43,542 nucleotides of DNA. Source: Flavobacteriales bacterium (GTDB lineage Bacteria > Bacteroidota > Bacteroidia > Flavobacteriales > Flavobacteriaceae). The translations under genes and the position numbers were made by a program. Of the stretch, positions 18,579 to 27,469 are shown piece after piece (position 1 is the stretch's first letter; the number at the start of each line of letters is the position of its first letter). The stretch lies in the NCBI GenBank assembly GCA_027066995.1, contig JAMOMQ010000067.1, positions 1-43,542 on the forward strand. Reading direction: 5' to 3'. The notes under the pieces were generated by a model. The model had not been told where the DNA came from and did no database searches. It worked only from the letters and a program-made list of their open reading frames with translations.

Positions 18579-19583
18579 ATGAAAAAAAGAAAGATGTTAT
18601 TGGAGATTATTCCGGTGAAAAGAATCGGTTTAATCATGCTCTTGTTTTTATCGGTTTCGGCTTTTGCCTCCGGTAATCAAACGCATCAAATGGCGGTTCA
18701 ATTAACCGGTTCAACTATTTATCAAACCGTAGCTACGGCCGCAGGCGCACAAGCCAAGGCTCAGGATGCTAAGTCTTCTGAGAAGGCGGTAGCCTCTGCT
18801 TCACATGCCGATTATGATAAGATTGATCCGGAATTTAAAGGTATTGGCCCTGGTAATAACACATTACCTTTTATCATTGCTTTGGTAGTCTTTATTTTAG
18901 CGACTGTCATGGGACGCCGTAAAAAATGCAAGGCACCTAAAGTTATGATGTTGGTAGCTTTATTGTCCTTGGGTTATATTGCCAAAATCACTTATGTAGA
19001 AGCCAGAGCATTAGGACGTCAACACGGTTATGCACCGGTTCAACCCATTTGGTTTTCGCATAAAGTGCACGTAACTCAAAATGGTATTGATTGTGAATAC
19101 TGCCATGTAGATGCGCGTACAAGCCGTCATGCCGGTATCCCGAGTTTAAATGTGTGTATGAATTGCCACAGTCAAGTCAAGGAAGGCACTATATCCGGCA
19201 AACAAGAGATTGCCAAAATTTATGAACATTTGGGATACAATCCGCAAACCATGCAATATGACAAGCCCGGCAAACCTATTGAGTGGGTCAAAGTGCATAA
19301 TTTACCGGATCACGTATATTTTAACCATGCCCAACATGTTCAAGCCGGTAAAGTAGAATGTCAAGAATGCCACGGACCGGTTGAAAAAATGAATAGAGTC
19401 GTGGAATATAAAGAATTAGCCATGGGTGATTTCTGTTTGGACTGTCACCGTAAACGTGGTATTGATACTTCAAACCCTTATTATAAGCATTATAAATTTA
19501 AGGAGTTAAAAGAAAAACAAGGTATAGATAAAATTACAGTGGACAAAATCGGTGGTGCCGACTGTTCCTCATGTCACTATTAA
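18579..19583 (+). CDS. actA: Alternative complex III subunit A, membrane-anchored pentahaem cytochrome c
   Basis: ActA is the pentahaem cytochrome c subunit of alternative complex III, which passes electrons from menaquinol to cytochrome c or directly to an oxidase. Five CxxCH haem sites are visible: CEYCH, CMNCH, CQECH, CLDCH and CSSCH. The N-terminus is a signal-like helix ending near SAFASG. Two more hydrophobic segments (LPFIIALVVFILATVMG and VMMLVALLSLGYIA) precede the haem domain. The frame is open to an ATG at 18546. I prefer 18579 (334 residues) because the promoter position leaves no leader for the earlier ATG and because the protein then begins MKKRK. The gene starts the act operon, with actB 30 bases downstream. 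Confidence 0.93.
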   Translation: MKKRKMLLEIIPVKRIGLIMLLFLSVSAFASGNQTHQMAVQLTGSTIYQTVATAAGAQAKAQDAKSSEKAVASASHADYDKIDPEFKGIGPGNNTLPFIIALVVFILATVMGRRKKCKAPKVMMLVALLSLGYIAKITYVEARALGRQHGYAPVQPIWFSHKVHVTQNGIDCEYCHVDARTSRHAGIPSLNVCMNCHSQVKEGTISGKQEIAKIYEHLGYNPQTMQYDKPGKPIEWVKVHNLPDHVYFNHAQHVQAGKVECQECHGPVEKMNRVVEYKELAMGDFCLDCHRKRGIDTSNPYYKHYKFKELKEKQGIDKITVDKIGGADCSSCHY

Positions 19584-19613
19584 TATAATATAAGGTATAA
19601 AATATATATACAG

Positions 19614-22600
19614 ATGAAAAAATATTGGAGAAGTTTAGAAGAACTGGAAAGCGCCAAGAAAAATGAATCTATTGAACCCTCAATAGAGTTTCCTACCGAT
19701 GGGCTTTCTCAAGACGAAATAAAAAACAAATATGTTTCTAACCGTCGCGATTTCTTAAAATTATTAGGATTCTCGACCGCATATGCAGTTGCTGCGACCA
19801 GTTGTCAACAACCGGTGCGTAAGGCCATTCCGTTTTTACAACGTCCTGAAGATGTTACTCCCGGAGTAGCCAATCATTATGCTACTACTTTATCAACAGT
19901 GGACGATTATGCCAGTGTAGTTGTTAAAGTAAGAGACGGTCGGCCTATTAAAATAGAAGGTAACAAATTATCTAAAATAACTCAAGGTGGCACAAATGCC
20001 CGGATACAAGCAGCTATTTTAGATTTATATGATACGGCCCGTTTACAACACCCCTTGAAAAACGGTAAACAAACCGACTGGAAAAAAGTAGATGCCGAAA
20101 TAATTAAAAAACTTGGTGAAATAGCCGCTGCCGGACAAAAGATTTATATCATGGCGGGGACGGTTATCAGCCCGACTACCAAAAAATTATTTGAAGATTT
20201 TAAAGCCAAATATCCAACTGCTGAAGTTGTATATTTAGATCCGGTATCTTATTCGGCTATGCTAGATGCTAATGAAGCCACATTTGGCAAAGCGGGTATT
20301 CCGTCTTATCATTTTGATAAAGCCAAAGTTATTGCCGGTTTTAATGCCGACTTTTTAGGTACTTGGCTGTCTCCGGTACAATTTGCCGCCGATTATGCCA
20401 AAACCCGTGATTTGACCAATGGTCAAACTGAGATTTCACGTCATTATCAATACGAAACTTTAATGAGTTTAACCGGTAGTAATGCCGATTATCGTCAGTA
20501 TATCAAACCGGCTCAAGAGAAAAAATTATTGATTAAATTGCATAATGCCATTGCAGCCAAAGTAGGAGGAACACCTATTAAAGAACTTAATTGTGCTTAT
20601 AAAGTTGATAAATTGGCGAATGATTTGGTTGCTAATAAAGGCGCTTCTTTAGTCGTGTCCGGTACCAATGACAAGAGTATTCAAGTTATTGTCAATGCCA
20701 TTAATAATATGTTAGGTAATTATGGCAAAACAATTGATTTTAGTCGTGAGCTTTTACTCAAACAAGGACGCGATGCACAACTGCACCAAGCTTTTTCCGA
20801 TATGAAAGACGGTAAAGCGGGAGCAGTTATTTTTTATAATGCCAATCCGGTTTACACTTGTCCGAAAGGTGACAAAAAAGCCGCAATTATCAAAAAAATG
20901 CCTTTAAGTATTTCGTTAACCGACAAATTAGACGAAACGGCTAAAAATGTTCAATATGCATTGCCTGATAATAACTTCTTAGAATCATGGTCGGATGCCG
21001 AACCGGTTACCGGTATGTATAGTTTGGGACAACCCACAATTACAAAACTTTGGAATACACGTCAAGCCCAAGAAAGTTTTATGAACTGGGCCGGCGTTTC
21101 GGGTAGTTTCTATGATTATATGAAGAAATATTGGCAAGAAAATATTTTGGCTAAAACCCAAGTTGCAACCGAAAAACCCGAAGGAGATGCCTCTGAAACC
21201 AATCAAGAAGCACCTGCCGAATCTCAGAGTATTACTGATTTTACATCCGGATGGAACAAAGCTTTACAAGATGGTGTTTACGAAGTAGAAATAAGCGCTG
21301 AAGCACCTCAGTATAAAGCTGATTATATAACACAGAATGAAGCTCAAATAACCGAATTTAAAAAACCTTCCGGTTTGCAATTGGCTTTATATCAAAAAGT
21401 TGGTATCGGTAGCGGTTTGATGGCAAACAATCCTTGGTTGCAAGAATTACCAGACCCTATTTCCAAAGCTACTTGGGATAACTATGTGACCGTAGCGCCC
21501 AAAACAGCAGAAGAAAAAGGCTGGAAACAAGAAGATGTCGTCAAAGTCAAAGCCGGTGATGTAGAAGTAGAATTGCCTGTTCTGATTCAACCCGGTCAAG
21601 ATTTAACTACTATAGGTATAGCTTTAGGTTACGGTAGAACAGCAGCCGGTCCGGTTGCCGATCAGGTAGGTGGTGCCAATGCAGCCGCATTTATAACCGC
21701 AAAAGATGGTAATAGAATATATAGCGGTATTCCGGTTGAAGTTAGTAAAACCGGTAAAACTTATCCTTTGGCACAAACCCAAACCCATGATACCATGGAA
21801 GGAAGAGCCGAAGATATTGCTCGTGAAACCACCTTGGCCGCATGGCAAAAAGATAAACATTCGGGTAATGAAAAGCATGTATTCTTTAAAGATAAATTAG
21901 AACATGTTAATTTGTATAAAGAAGGTTATAACCCCGAGGATTATCCCGGTCATCACTGGGGATTGGCTATCGATTACAATAAATGTACTGGATGTAGTGC
22001 TTGTATTATAGCTTGTCAAGTAGAAAATAATATTGCCATAGTCGGTAAAGAACAAGTCCGTCGTAGACGTAACATGCATTGGTTGCGTATTGACAGATAT
22101 TATTCAACGGTTGAAGACGAATTATATTCTGATATTAAAAATAATCCGGAAGTATTCCACCAACCGGTTATGTGTCAGCACTGTGACAACGCCCCTTGTG
22201 AGAATGTTTGTCCGGTGGCGGCTACACCTCACACCAATGAAGGTTTGAATGCCATGGCTTATAACCGTTGTATCGGAACACGTTATTGTATGAACAACTG
22301 TCCTTATAAAGTTAGACGCTTTAACTGGTTTAACTTTGTCGAAGGCGGTGAGTATGACTATTTATTTAATGATGAAGTCAAGCGTATGGTTTTAAATCCT
22401 GATGTAGTGGTTAGAGAACGTGGTGTAGTTGAAAAATGTACCATGTGTATCCAACGTATACAAGAAGGAAAACTTAAAGCCAAAACCGAAGGACGCGAGT
22501 TGCGTGACGGTGAAATACAAGTTGCTTGTGAACAAGCCTGTCCGTCTAATGCTATTGTGTTTGGTGATACCAATATGCCCGAGGCACGTATTATCAAATT

Positions 22601-22712
22601 ATTCCAAGACGAACGTTCTTACGGTTTGTTAGAGGAATTAAAAACATTGCCCAGTGTGGTATATATGACCAAAGTTAGAAATAAAGATGCCGAACACAAA
22701 ACTGAAGCTTAA
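19614..22712 (+). CDS. actB: Alternative complex III subunit B, molybdopterin-oxidoreductase-like iron-sulfur protein
   Basis: This 1032-residue protein fuses the B1 (molybdopterin-enzyme-like) and B2 (ferredoxin-like) parts of ActB. The N-terminal motif NRRDFLKLLGFSTAYAVAAT at about 43-62 resembles a Tat signal placed after a 40-residue extension, the variant form known for this family. Characterised ActB1 lacks molybdenum. The B2 part near 790-980 carries the cluster cysteines: CTGCSACIIAC, CQHCDNAPCENVCP, CIGTRYCMNNCP, and CTMC with CEQACP. In the third motif the usual second Cys is Thr (CIGT rather than CIGC), which fits three [4Fe-4S] plus one [3Fe-4S] cluster as reported for Rhodothermus ActB. 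A low-complexity Glu/Ala/Gln linker lies at about 520-545. It is cotranscribed with actA and actC. Confidence 0.95.
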   Translation: MKKYWRSLEELESAKKNESIEPSIEFPTDGLSQDEIKNKYVSNRRDFLKLLGFSTAYAVAATSCQQPVRKAIPFLQRPEDVTPGVANHYATTLSTVDDYASVVVKVRDGRPIKIEGNKLSKITQGGTNARIQAAILDLYDTARLQHPLKNGKQTDWKKVDAEIIKKLGEIAAAGQKIYIMAGTVISPTTKKLFEDFKAKYPTAEVVYLDPVSYSAMLDANEATFGKAGIPSYHFDKAKVIAGFNADFLGTWLSPVQFAADYAKTRDLTNGQTEISRHYQYETLMSLTGSNADYRQYIKPAQEKKLLIKLHNAIAAKVGGTPIKELNCAYKVDKLANDLVANKGASLVVSGTNDKSIQVIVNAINNMLGNYGKTIDFSRELLLKQGRDAQLHQAFSDMKDGKAGAVIFYNANPVYTCPKGDKKAAIIKKMPLSISLTDKLDETAKNVQYALPDNNFLESWSDAEPVTGMYSLGQPTITKLWNTRQAQESFMNWAGVSGSFYDYMKKYWQENILAKTQVATEKPEGDASETNQEAPAESQSITDFTSGWNKALQDGVYEVEISAEAPQYKADYITQNEAQITEFKKPSGLQLALYQKVGIGSGLMANNPWLQELPDPISKATWDNYVTVAPKTAEEKGWKQEDVVKVKAGDVEVELPVLIQPGQDLTTIGIALGYGRTAAGPVADQVGGANAAAFITAKDGNRIYSGIPVEVSKTGKTYPLAQTQTHDTMEGRAEDIARETTLAAWQKDKHSGNEKHVFFKDKLEHVNLYKEGYNPEDYPGHHWGLAIDYNKCTGCSACIIACQVENNIAIVGKEQVRRRRNMHWLRIDRYYSTVEDELYSDIKNNPEVFHQPVMCQHCDNAPCENVCPVAATPHTNEGLNAMAYNRCIGTRYCMNNCPYKVRRFNWFNFVEGGEYDYLFNDEVKRMVLNPDVVVRERGVVEKCTMCIQRIQEGKLKAKTEGRELRDGEIQVACEQACPSNAIVFGDTNMPEARIIKLFQDERSYGLLEELKTLPSVVYMTKVRNKDAEHKTEA

Positions 22713-22731
22713 TCACTAAAAAAATTCAATT

Positions 22732-24138
22732 ATGTATAAAAAAGAAGTCAGAGGCGAATTAATTTTAGGTAATAAATCTTATGGAGATATTACCCGTGAT
22801 ATATTAAGATCGCAAGAAGAAAAAGCCCCATTGTGGTGGAAGATTTCATTTGCCGTATTTTTTGTTCTGATGTCCATTGGGCTCGGTTATTATGTGCCGC
22901 TTACCATAGTCAAAGGTATTGGTATGTGGGGTAATAACAACCAAGTGCCATGGGGATGGGCTATTATTAACTTTGTATGGTGGATCGGTATCGGTCATGC
23001 CGGAACCGCTTTTTCCATTTTCTTATTGGTATTTCGTCAAAAATGGCGTACTTCCATTAACCGTGCTGCGGAGGCTATGACCGTATTTGCCGTATTGGCT
23101 GCCGGTTTGTTCCCTGCTATTCACGTAGGACGCCCTTGGGACGAAATTTTTATTTTTCCATACGGGCCTAACTCTCGTGGCTTATGGGTAAACTTTAATT
23201 CACCCTTGTTATGGGATGTATTTGCCATTTTAACCTATTTGACCACGTCAGCTATTTTCTGGTATATAGGTATGTTACCTGATTTTGCCACTATACGTGA
23301 CCGTTCCAAAGGAATGAAACGTAAAATTTTCAATGCTTTGAGTTTTGGTTGGGTAGGTTCTATGGACAAATGGCGTAAGTTTGAAGATGCTTTGATGATA
23401 TTGGGAGGTTTGGCCATGCCTTTGGTAATTGCCGTGCACTCTATCGTATCCACCGACTTTGCTGCCGGAGTTTTACCGGGTTGGCACGAGACAATATTCC
23501 CGCCTTTCTTTGTAGTAGGGGCTATTTTCTCAGGATTTAGTATGGTGGTCACCTTGATGGTGCTTATTCGTAAGATGTTCAAACTCGAAGAATACGTTAC
23601 CGATGATCACTTTGATGCCATTGCCCGTATTATCACTTTTGTGAGTTTGATAATGGGATCGGCTTACTTAATAGAATTGTTTATCGCCTGGTATTCGGCC
23701 AATGTTTATGAAACTTATGTCTTTGATGAGAACTATCTGAAAGGACACTATGCTATACCTTATTGGCTAATGCTTGTCTTTAATGCTTTTTTACCCCAAT
23801 TATTCTGGTTCAAAAAAGTTCGTCGAAATTTGACTTTAATTTTCTGGATTACTATTGGTGTAAATATCGGTATGTGGTTAGAGCGCTATAATATTGTAGT
23901 GCCCCCGGCTGCCGAAGATTTCTTACCCGCCAACTGGTTCCATTATTCTTCAACCATAGTTGACAAGTGGGTTTATTTGGGCACTATAGGTTTATTTGGC
24001 GTAGGCGTATTGTTATTTATCCGCTTTATTCCTATGATGGCAATGAACGAATTAAAACAACAAGCCAAGCGTCATACAGAATTGAAACCTACAGATATTC
24101 AATATCATGCAATTAAAAAACTTTTAGAAGATGAGTAA
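22732..24138 (+). CDS. actC: Alternative complex III subunit C, NrfD/PsrC-like quinol-binding membrane protein
   Basis: The 468-residue integral membrane protein belongs to the NrfD/PsrC family and should carry a quinol-binding site near the iron-sulfur chain of ActB. About ten hydrophobic helices can be traced, from ISFAVFFVLMSIGLGYYVPL at about 40 to WVYLGTIGLFGVGVLLFIRF near 430. Family landmarks are WWIGIGHAGTAFS near 85, the LFPAIHVGRPW loop near 125, and PLVIAVHSIVSTDFA near 225, whose His and Asp are typical of this subunit. It begins 19 bases after actB and overlaps actD by 8 bases, consistent with translational coupling. Confidence 0.95.
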   Translation: MYKKEVRGELILGNKSYGDITRDILRSQEEKAPLWWKISFAVFFVLMSIGLGYYVPLTIVKGIGMWGNNNQVPWGWAIINFVWWIGIGHAGTAFSIFLLVFRQKWRTSINRAAEAMTVFAVLAAGLFPAIHVGRPWDEIFIFPYGPNSRGLWVNFNSPLLWDVFAILTYLTTSAIFWYIGMLPDFATIRDRSKGMKRKIFNALSFGWVGSMDKWRKFEDALMILGGLAMPLVIAVHSIVSTDFAAGVLPGWHETIFPPFFVVGAIFSGFSMVVTLMVLIRKMFKLEEYVTDDHFDAIARIITFVSLIMGSAYLIELFIAWYSANVYETYVFDENYLKGHYAIPYWLMLVFNAFLPQLFWFKKVRRNLTLIFWITIGVNIGMWLERYNIVVPPAAEDFLPANWFHYSSTIVDKWVYLGTIGLFGVGVLLFIRFIPMMAMNELKQQAKRHTELKPTDIQYHAIKKLLEDE

Positions 24139-24634
24139 ACTAGTAGCCGTATATAACGATGATAAAAAATTGATGGATGCTGCCGACCAATTGGTTAAGG
24201 CTAAAGCACCCGTTGAAGAAATAATTACACCTTTTGTAATTGAAGAACTACTTGAAAAATTTCATATCAAGTCTAATATTCCATTATTGGCATTTTTCTA
24301 TGGCGTATTGGGTGTTACCAGTGTTTTTGCCGCTTTGTATTATACCTTTGTGGTTGATTATCCTTTAAATATCGGCGGAAAACCAAACTTGAGTTTGACT
24401 TTTCCGGTTTTGATGTTTATCGGTACGATTTTGATTACCGTTTTATCTACGGTTGGGACATTTTTTGTAATGGCCAAATTATATCCGGGTAAAGATCCGG
24501 AGTTTGAATATCCCGGTATTAATGATGATAAAATGGTGGTTTTGATCGACAAATCGAAATTGACACCTTCTATGGAAACTAAATTGAGAGAGATTTTTGA
24601 GACGACAGGTGCCGAAAAAATCGATGAGGTTTAA
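24131..24634 (+). CDS. actD: Alternative complex III subunit D (DUF3341)
   Basis: The 167-residue protein is the small DUF3341 subunit. It starts with a soluble part (VAVYNDDKKLMDAADQLVKA). Two membrane helices follow (about 55-80 and 95-118), and a soluble C-terminal part ends EIFETTGAEKIDEV. In solved alternative complex III structures ActD packs against ActC and ActB without cofactors. Its ATG lies inside the end of actC, so the two are translationally coupled. Confidence 0.93.
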   Translation: MSKLVAVYNDDKKLMDAADQLVKAKAPVEEIITPFVIEELLEKFHIKSNIPLLAFFYGVLGVTSVFAALYYTFVVDYPLNIGGKPNLSLTFPVLMFIGTILITVLSTVGTFFVMAKLYPGKDPEFEYPGINDDKMVVLIDKSKLTPSMETKLREIFETTGAEKIDEV

Positions 24635-24660
24635 TTATATAATTGTAAAAAAGAAGAGAA

Positions 24661-25227
24661 ATGAAAAAATATATAATTTTAATATTACTAATAGGCGGTT
24701 TGACTTCTTGTAATCACCATCAAGAAAAAACCTATTGGGATTATATGGGAGAATTTGATATGTATTACTCGGAAGCTTACGAATCTTATGCGCCCAATCC
24801 AAATTTTAAAGATGGTAAAACATTGCAAAAACCGGTAGCCGGCACCATTTCCAGAGAATACATGCCTTATCCTTTTAAAGATAAGTTTGCTGATAAAACC
24901 AAAGCCGGCCAATTGCTTAAAAATCCGTTACAACCAACCAAAGAAAATTTGGAAAGAGGTAAAGTAAAATATGATACTTACTGTGCCATATGTCATGGTA
25001 AAAACGGAAAAGGCGACGGCCAGTTAACCAAATTGGTTAAAAACGGGAAAAAATTATATCCGGCACCACCGGCAGATTTAACCGCCGGTTATATTAAAGC
25101 CAAACCCGATGGTGAGATTTTTCATGTCATAACCATGGGATCGGCTGTTATGGGTGCACATGCATCGCAAATTAAACCCGATGACAGATGGCGAATTGTT
25201 CTTTATGTCAAGAATAATTTAAAGTAA
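24661..25227 (+). CDS. actE: Alternative complex III subunit E, monohaem cytochrome c lipoprotein
   Basis: The 188-residue protein is a lipoprotein (lipobox LTSC, Cys17) with a single haem site CAICH near residue 108, followed by GKNGKGDG as in class I cytochromes c. Candidate axial methionines lie in ITMGSAVMGAHASQI, and the last helix DDRWRIVLYVKNNLK is typical of the fold. In alternative complex III, ActE passes electrons from the ActA haems towards the soluble acceptor or oxidase. It follows actD by 26 bases and precedes actF by 21 bases. Confidence 0.94.
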   Translation: MKKYIILILLIGGLTSCNHHQEKTYWDYMGEFDMYYSEAYESYAPNPNFKDGKTLQKPVAGTISREYMPYPFKDKFADKTKAGQLLKNPLQPTKENLERGKVKYDTYCAICHGKNGKGDGQLTKLVKNGKKLYPAPPADLTAGYIKAKPDGEIFHVITMGSAVMGAHASQIKPDDRWRIVLYVKNNLK

Positions 25228-25248
25228 AATAATTTTAAAACTACAACA

Positions 25249-26478
25249 ATGAAAAAACAATTCATATTTTCAAAAAAATTACAGACAATCAGCTTGATTT
25301 TAATGGTGATTGGTTTGATTGCGGGTATTTTGGCTTATATGGCTGATACGAATAGATTTTGGGCTAATATCTTAATGAGCAATTATTTCTTTTTGTTATT
25401 AGCTTTAGGTGCTGCTTTTTGGATGTCTTTGCAATATATAGCCGAAGCCGGTTGGTCTGCTGCTTTTAAGCGTGTTCCGGAAAGTTTTTCTTATTATCTG
25501 GTACCGGCCTTTATTTTTATGTTAGCTTTGGTATTTTTCGGATTGAAATATGTTTACCCTTGGGCCAATCCGGAAGGACATATTGAGGACTTTAACAAAT
25601 ATCCCGAGTTTAAAGAAATACTGGAAGTCAAAGAACCTTACTTAAATAAAAATTTCTTTATTATACGCACCTTAATATTTTTCGTAGTTTGGTTTTTGAC
25701 CACTGCTTTGTTACGTAAATTTTCTAAAAAAGAAGATAATGATAAAGCACATGCTTTAAAATGGTTTGAAAAAAGCCGGTTCTTTTCAAAAGTTTATATT
25801 TTTGCTTTTTCTTTGACTTTTATATTCGCCGGTTTTGACTATTTAATGTCTTTGGAACCGTTTTGGTATAGTACGCTTTTTAGTATTAAAGAATTGATCT
25901 CAGGCTTTTTTCATGCCTCGGCCTTGATTATTTTGATAGTTTATTTCTTGCATAAAAAAGGCTATTATCCATTTATGAACTCATCGCATTGGCATGATTT
26001 CTCAAAATATCTTTTCATGGGATCGGTATTATTTGCCTATGCATGGTATTTTCAATATATGTTGATATGGTATGGAAATATTCCTGAAGAAGCAGAACAT
26101 TATTTCTTGCGACGTTTTCATTTTTCACAAAGTTTATTTGTGTTAAATATTGTTATCAATTTCTTTATTCCGTTTTTGGTTCTTTTACCTAACAAATTGG
26201 CCAAAAATCCTAAAGTATTATTAATCATGTCCATAACTATTTTGATCGGTTTCTTCCTTGATGTTTATTTATCCGTATTTCCGCCGCTTGTTCATACTTT
26301 TGCAGGTGTAGGTGAACATATTCACCCTGTTTTCGGATTGTATGAAATAGGCATTTTCTTAGGATTTGCAGGGTTGTTTATGTTTGTTGTCTTTAGAAAT
26401 ATGGCTAAACGTAAACGTATTTTACCGGTCAATCATCCTTATATCGAAGAGAGTTTATTACATCATAACGCTCATTAA
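25249..26478 (+). CDS. actF: Alternative complex III subunit F, NrfD-like membrane protein
   Basis: ActF is the second NrfD-like polytopic subunit, here 409 residues with about ten hydrophobic helices. The first is LQTISLILMVIGLIAGILAY. Characteristic stretches are the ALGAAFWMSLQYIAEAGWSAA helix near 55-75, the FIFAGFDYLMSLEPFWYST segment near 190 and the FPPLVHTFAGVGEHIHPVFG loop near 345. In Rhodothermus and Flavobacterium complexes ActC and ActF form a pseudo-symmetric pair and ActF may take part in proton translocation. This is the last gene of the operon here: a strong terminator follows at 26498-26530, and no cytochrome oxidase genes are attached. Confidence 0.94.
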   Translation: MKKQFIFSKKLQTISLILMVIGLIAGILAYMADTNRFWANILMSNYFFLLLALGAAFWMSLQYIAEAGWSAAFKRVPESFSYYLVPAFIFMLALVFFGLKYVYPWANPEGHIEDFNKYPEFKEILEVKEPYLNKNFFIIRTLIFFVVWFLTTALLRKFSKKEDNDKAHALKWFEKSRFFSKVYIFAFSLTFIFAGFDYLMSLEPFWYSTLFSIKELISGFFHASALIILIVYFLHKKGYYPFMNSSHWHDFSKYLFMGSVLFAYAWYFQYMLIWYGNIPEEAEHYFLRRFHFSQSLFVLNIVINFFIPFLVLLPNKLAKNPKVLLIMSITILIGFFLDVYLSVFPPLVHTFAGVGEHIHPVFGLYEIGIFLGFAGLFMFVVFRNMAKRKRILPVNHPYIEESLLHHNAH

Positions 26479-26497
26479 TATAATTTTTAATACATTT

Positions 26498-26530
26498 AAA
26501 AGACCGTTCGTTTGGACGGTCTTTTTTTTT
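26498..26530 (+). terminator. Rho-independent terminator of the act operon
   Basis: A 12-bp stem (26498-26509 with 26514-26525, one wobble) with core AAAAGACCGT / ACGGTCTTTT and a 4-base loop is followed directly by T residues to 26530. It lies 19 bases after the actF stop. Confidence 0.92.
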
Positions 26531-26566
26531 GGCATCATTATTTCATTTCGTATATTATATTTTTTG

Positions 26567-26574
26567 TATTTTTG
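26567..26574 (+). promoter_or_regulatory. -7 promoter element for the SPOR-rlmH-pab gene run
   Basis: TAttTTTG matches the consensus exactly, 16 bases before the ATG at 26591. No TTG at -33. Confidence 0.45.
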
Positions 26575-26590
26575 ATAAAACTTTTAAACT

Positions 26591-26968
26591 ATGAAAGCCT
26601 TTTTTAATCTTGTTTTTTTGTTCACCGCTTTTTATTTTTACGGACAAAATATTGAGCCTAATCGCTTTATTGTAACTGCAAAAGTTGATACGCTTTTGAC
26701 CAAAAGGTCGGATTGTTTGGCCAAAACCAAAACCAGTTTTAAATACTATCATATTCAATTGTATAACGGACAAAGCATTAATACGGCAAGATCTGTTAAA
26801 GCTGATTTTCAACAAAAATTTCCTGATACTTATGCTGTTGTGGAGTGGGAGTCTCCCGAATTTAAAGTCTGGGTGGGTGACTATGAAACCAAGTTAGCTG
26901 CCGATCAGGCTTTGCTCAAAATTAAAAAAGAGTTCCCAAATGCTTTTATTGTCAATCCTAAAAAATAA
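26591..26968 (+). CDS. Small exported SPOR-domain protein
   Basis: The 125-residue protein has a signal peptide (to about residue 19, FYFYGQ). Its C-terminal half fits the SPOR fold: a YYHIQLYNGQSINTARSVKADFQQKFPD helix-strand unit and then FKVWVGDYETKLAADQALLKIKKEFPNAFIV. SPOR domains bind glycan strands lacking stem peptides and often localise to the division site. The protein has little beyond SPOR, so it probably acts as a periplasmic septal peptidoglycan binder. It is the first gene after the act terminator, and rlmH begins 5 bases downstream. Confidence 0.85.
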   Translation: MKAFFNLVFLFTAFYFYGQNIEPNRFIVTAKVDTLLTKRSDCLAKTKTSFKYYHIQLYNGQSINTARSVKADFQQKFPDTYAVVEWESPEFKVWVGDYETKLAADQALLKIKKEFPNAFIVNPKK

Positions 26969-26973
26969 GATTA

Positions 26974-27447
26974 TTGAAGATTAAATTATTAATGCTTGGC
27001 AAAACGGATCATGTCGCTGTTCAAAATTTAATGGATATTTATATTAAAAGAGCTCAATCTTATGTGACCGTTGAGCCTGTTGTAATTCCGGATATCAAAA
27101 ATACCAAAAATATAACCGAAGCACAACAAAAGCTTAAGGAAGGAACAGCTATTTTAAAACATATCAATACATCGGATTTTGTTGTGTTGTTAGATGAAAA
27201 AGGTCGCGAATATACCTCTAAACAATTTGCAGATTTTTTACAAAAAAAAATGATAAGTGGTATTAAGCAATTGGTATTTGTTATTGGTGGTCCTTATGGA
27301 TTTTCCGAGGCGGTTTATAGTAGGAGCAATCACAAAATAGCTTTGTCACAAATGACGTTCTCACATCAATTGGTTCGTGCTATTTTTACGGAACAACTTT
27401 ATCGCGGATTTGCTATCTTAAATAATCATCCTTATCATCATGAATAA
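26974..27447 (+). CDS. rlmH: 23S rRNA (pseudouridine1915-N3)-methyltransferase RlmH, TTG start
   Basis: RlmH methylates pseudouridine 1915 of 23S rRNA in helix 69 of assembled ribosomes, using S-adenosylmethionine. The 157-residue protein has the normal size and the SPOUT-class C-terminal knot: FVIGGPYGFSEAVYSR, then IALSQMTFSHQLVRAIFTEQLYRGFAI, ending in HPYHHE, which is nearly invariant in the family. The start is TTG at 26974. It gives the expected MKIKLLMLGKTD beginning, whereas the first in-frame ATG (26992) would remove the first beta-strand. It sits 5 bases after the SPOR gene. Confidence 0.97.
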   Translation: MKIKLLMLGKTDHVAVQNLMDIYIKRAQSYVTVEPVVIPDIKNTKNITEAQQKLKEGTAILKHINTSDFVVLLDEKGREYTSKQFADFLQKKMISGIKQLVFVIGGPYGFSEAVYSRSNHKIALSQMTFSHQLVRAIFTEQLYRGFAILNNHPYHHE

Positions 27448-27469
27448 AAATGATAAATAAACTATATTT

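Noticed and set aside
19614-22712. ActB as a true molybdopterin enzyme (formate dehydrogenase or polysulfide reductase)
   Set aside because: The gene context is complete actABCDEF, and the fused B1-B2 architecture with a variant Tat-like signal is that of alternative complex III, in which B1 lacks the cofactor.
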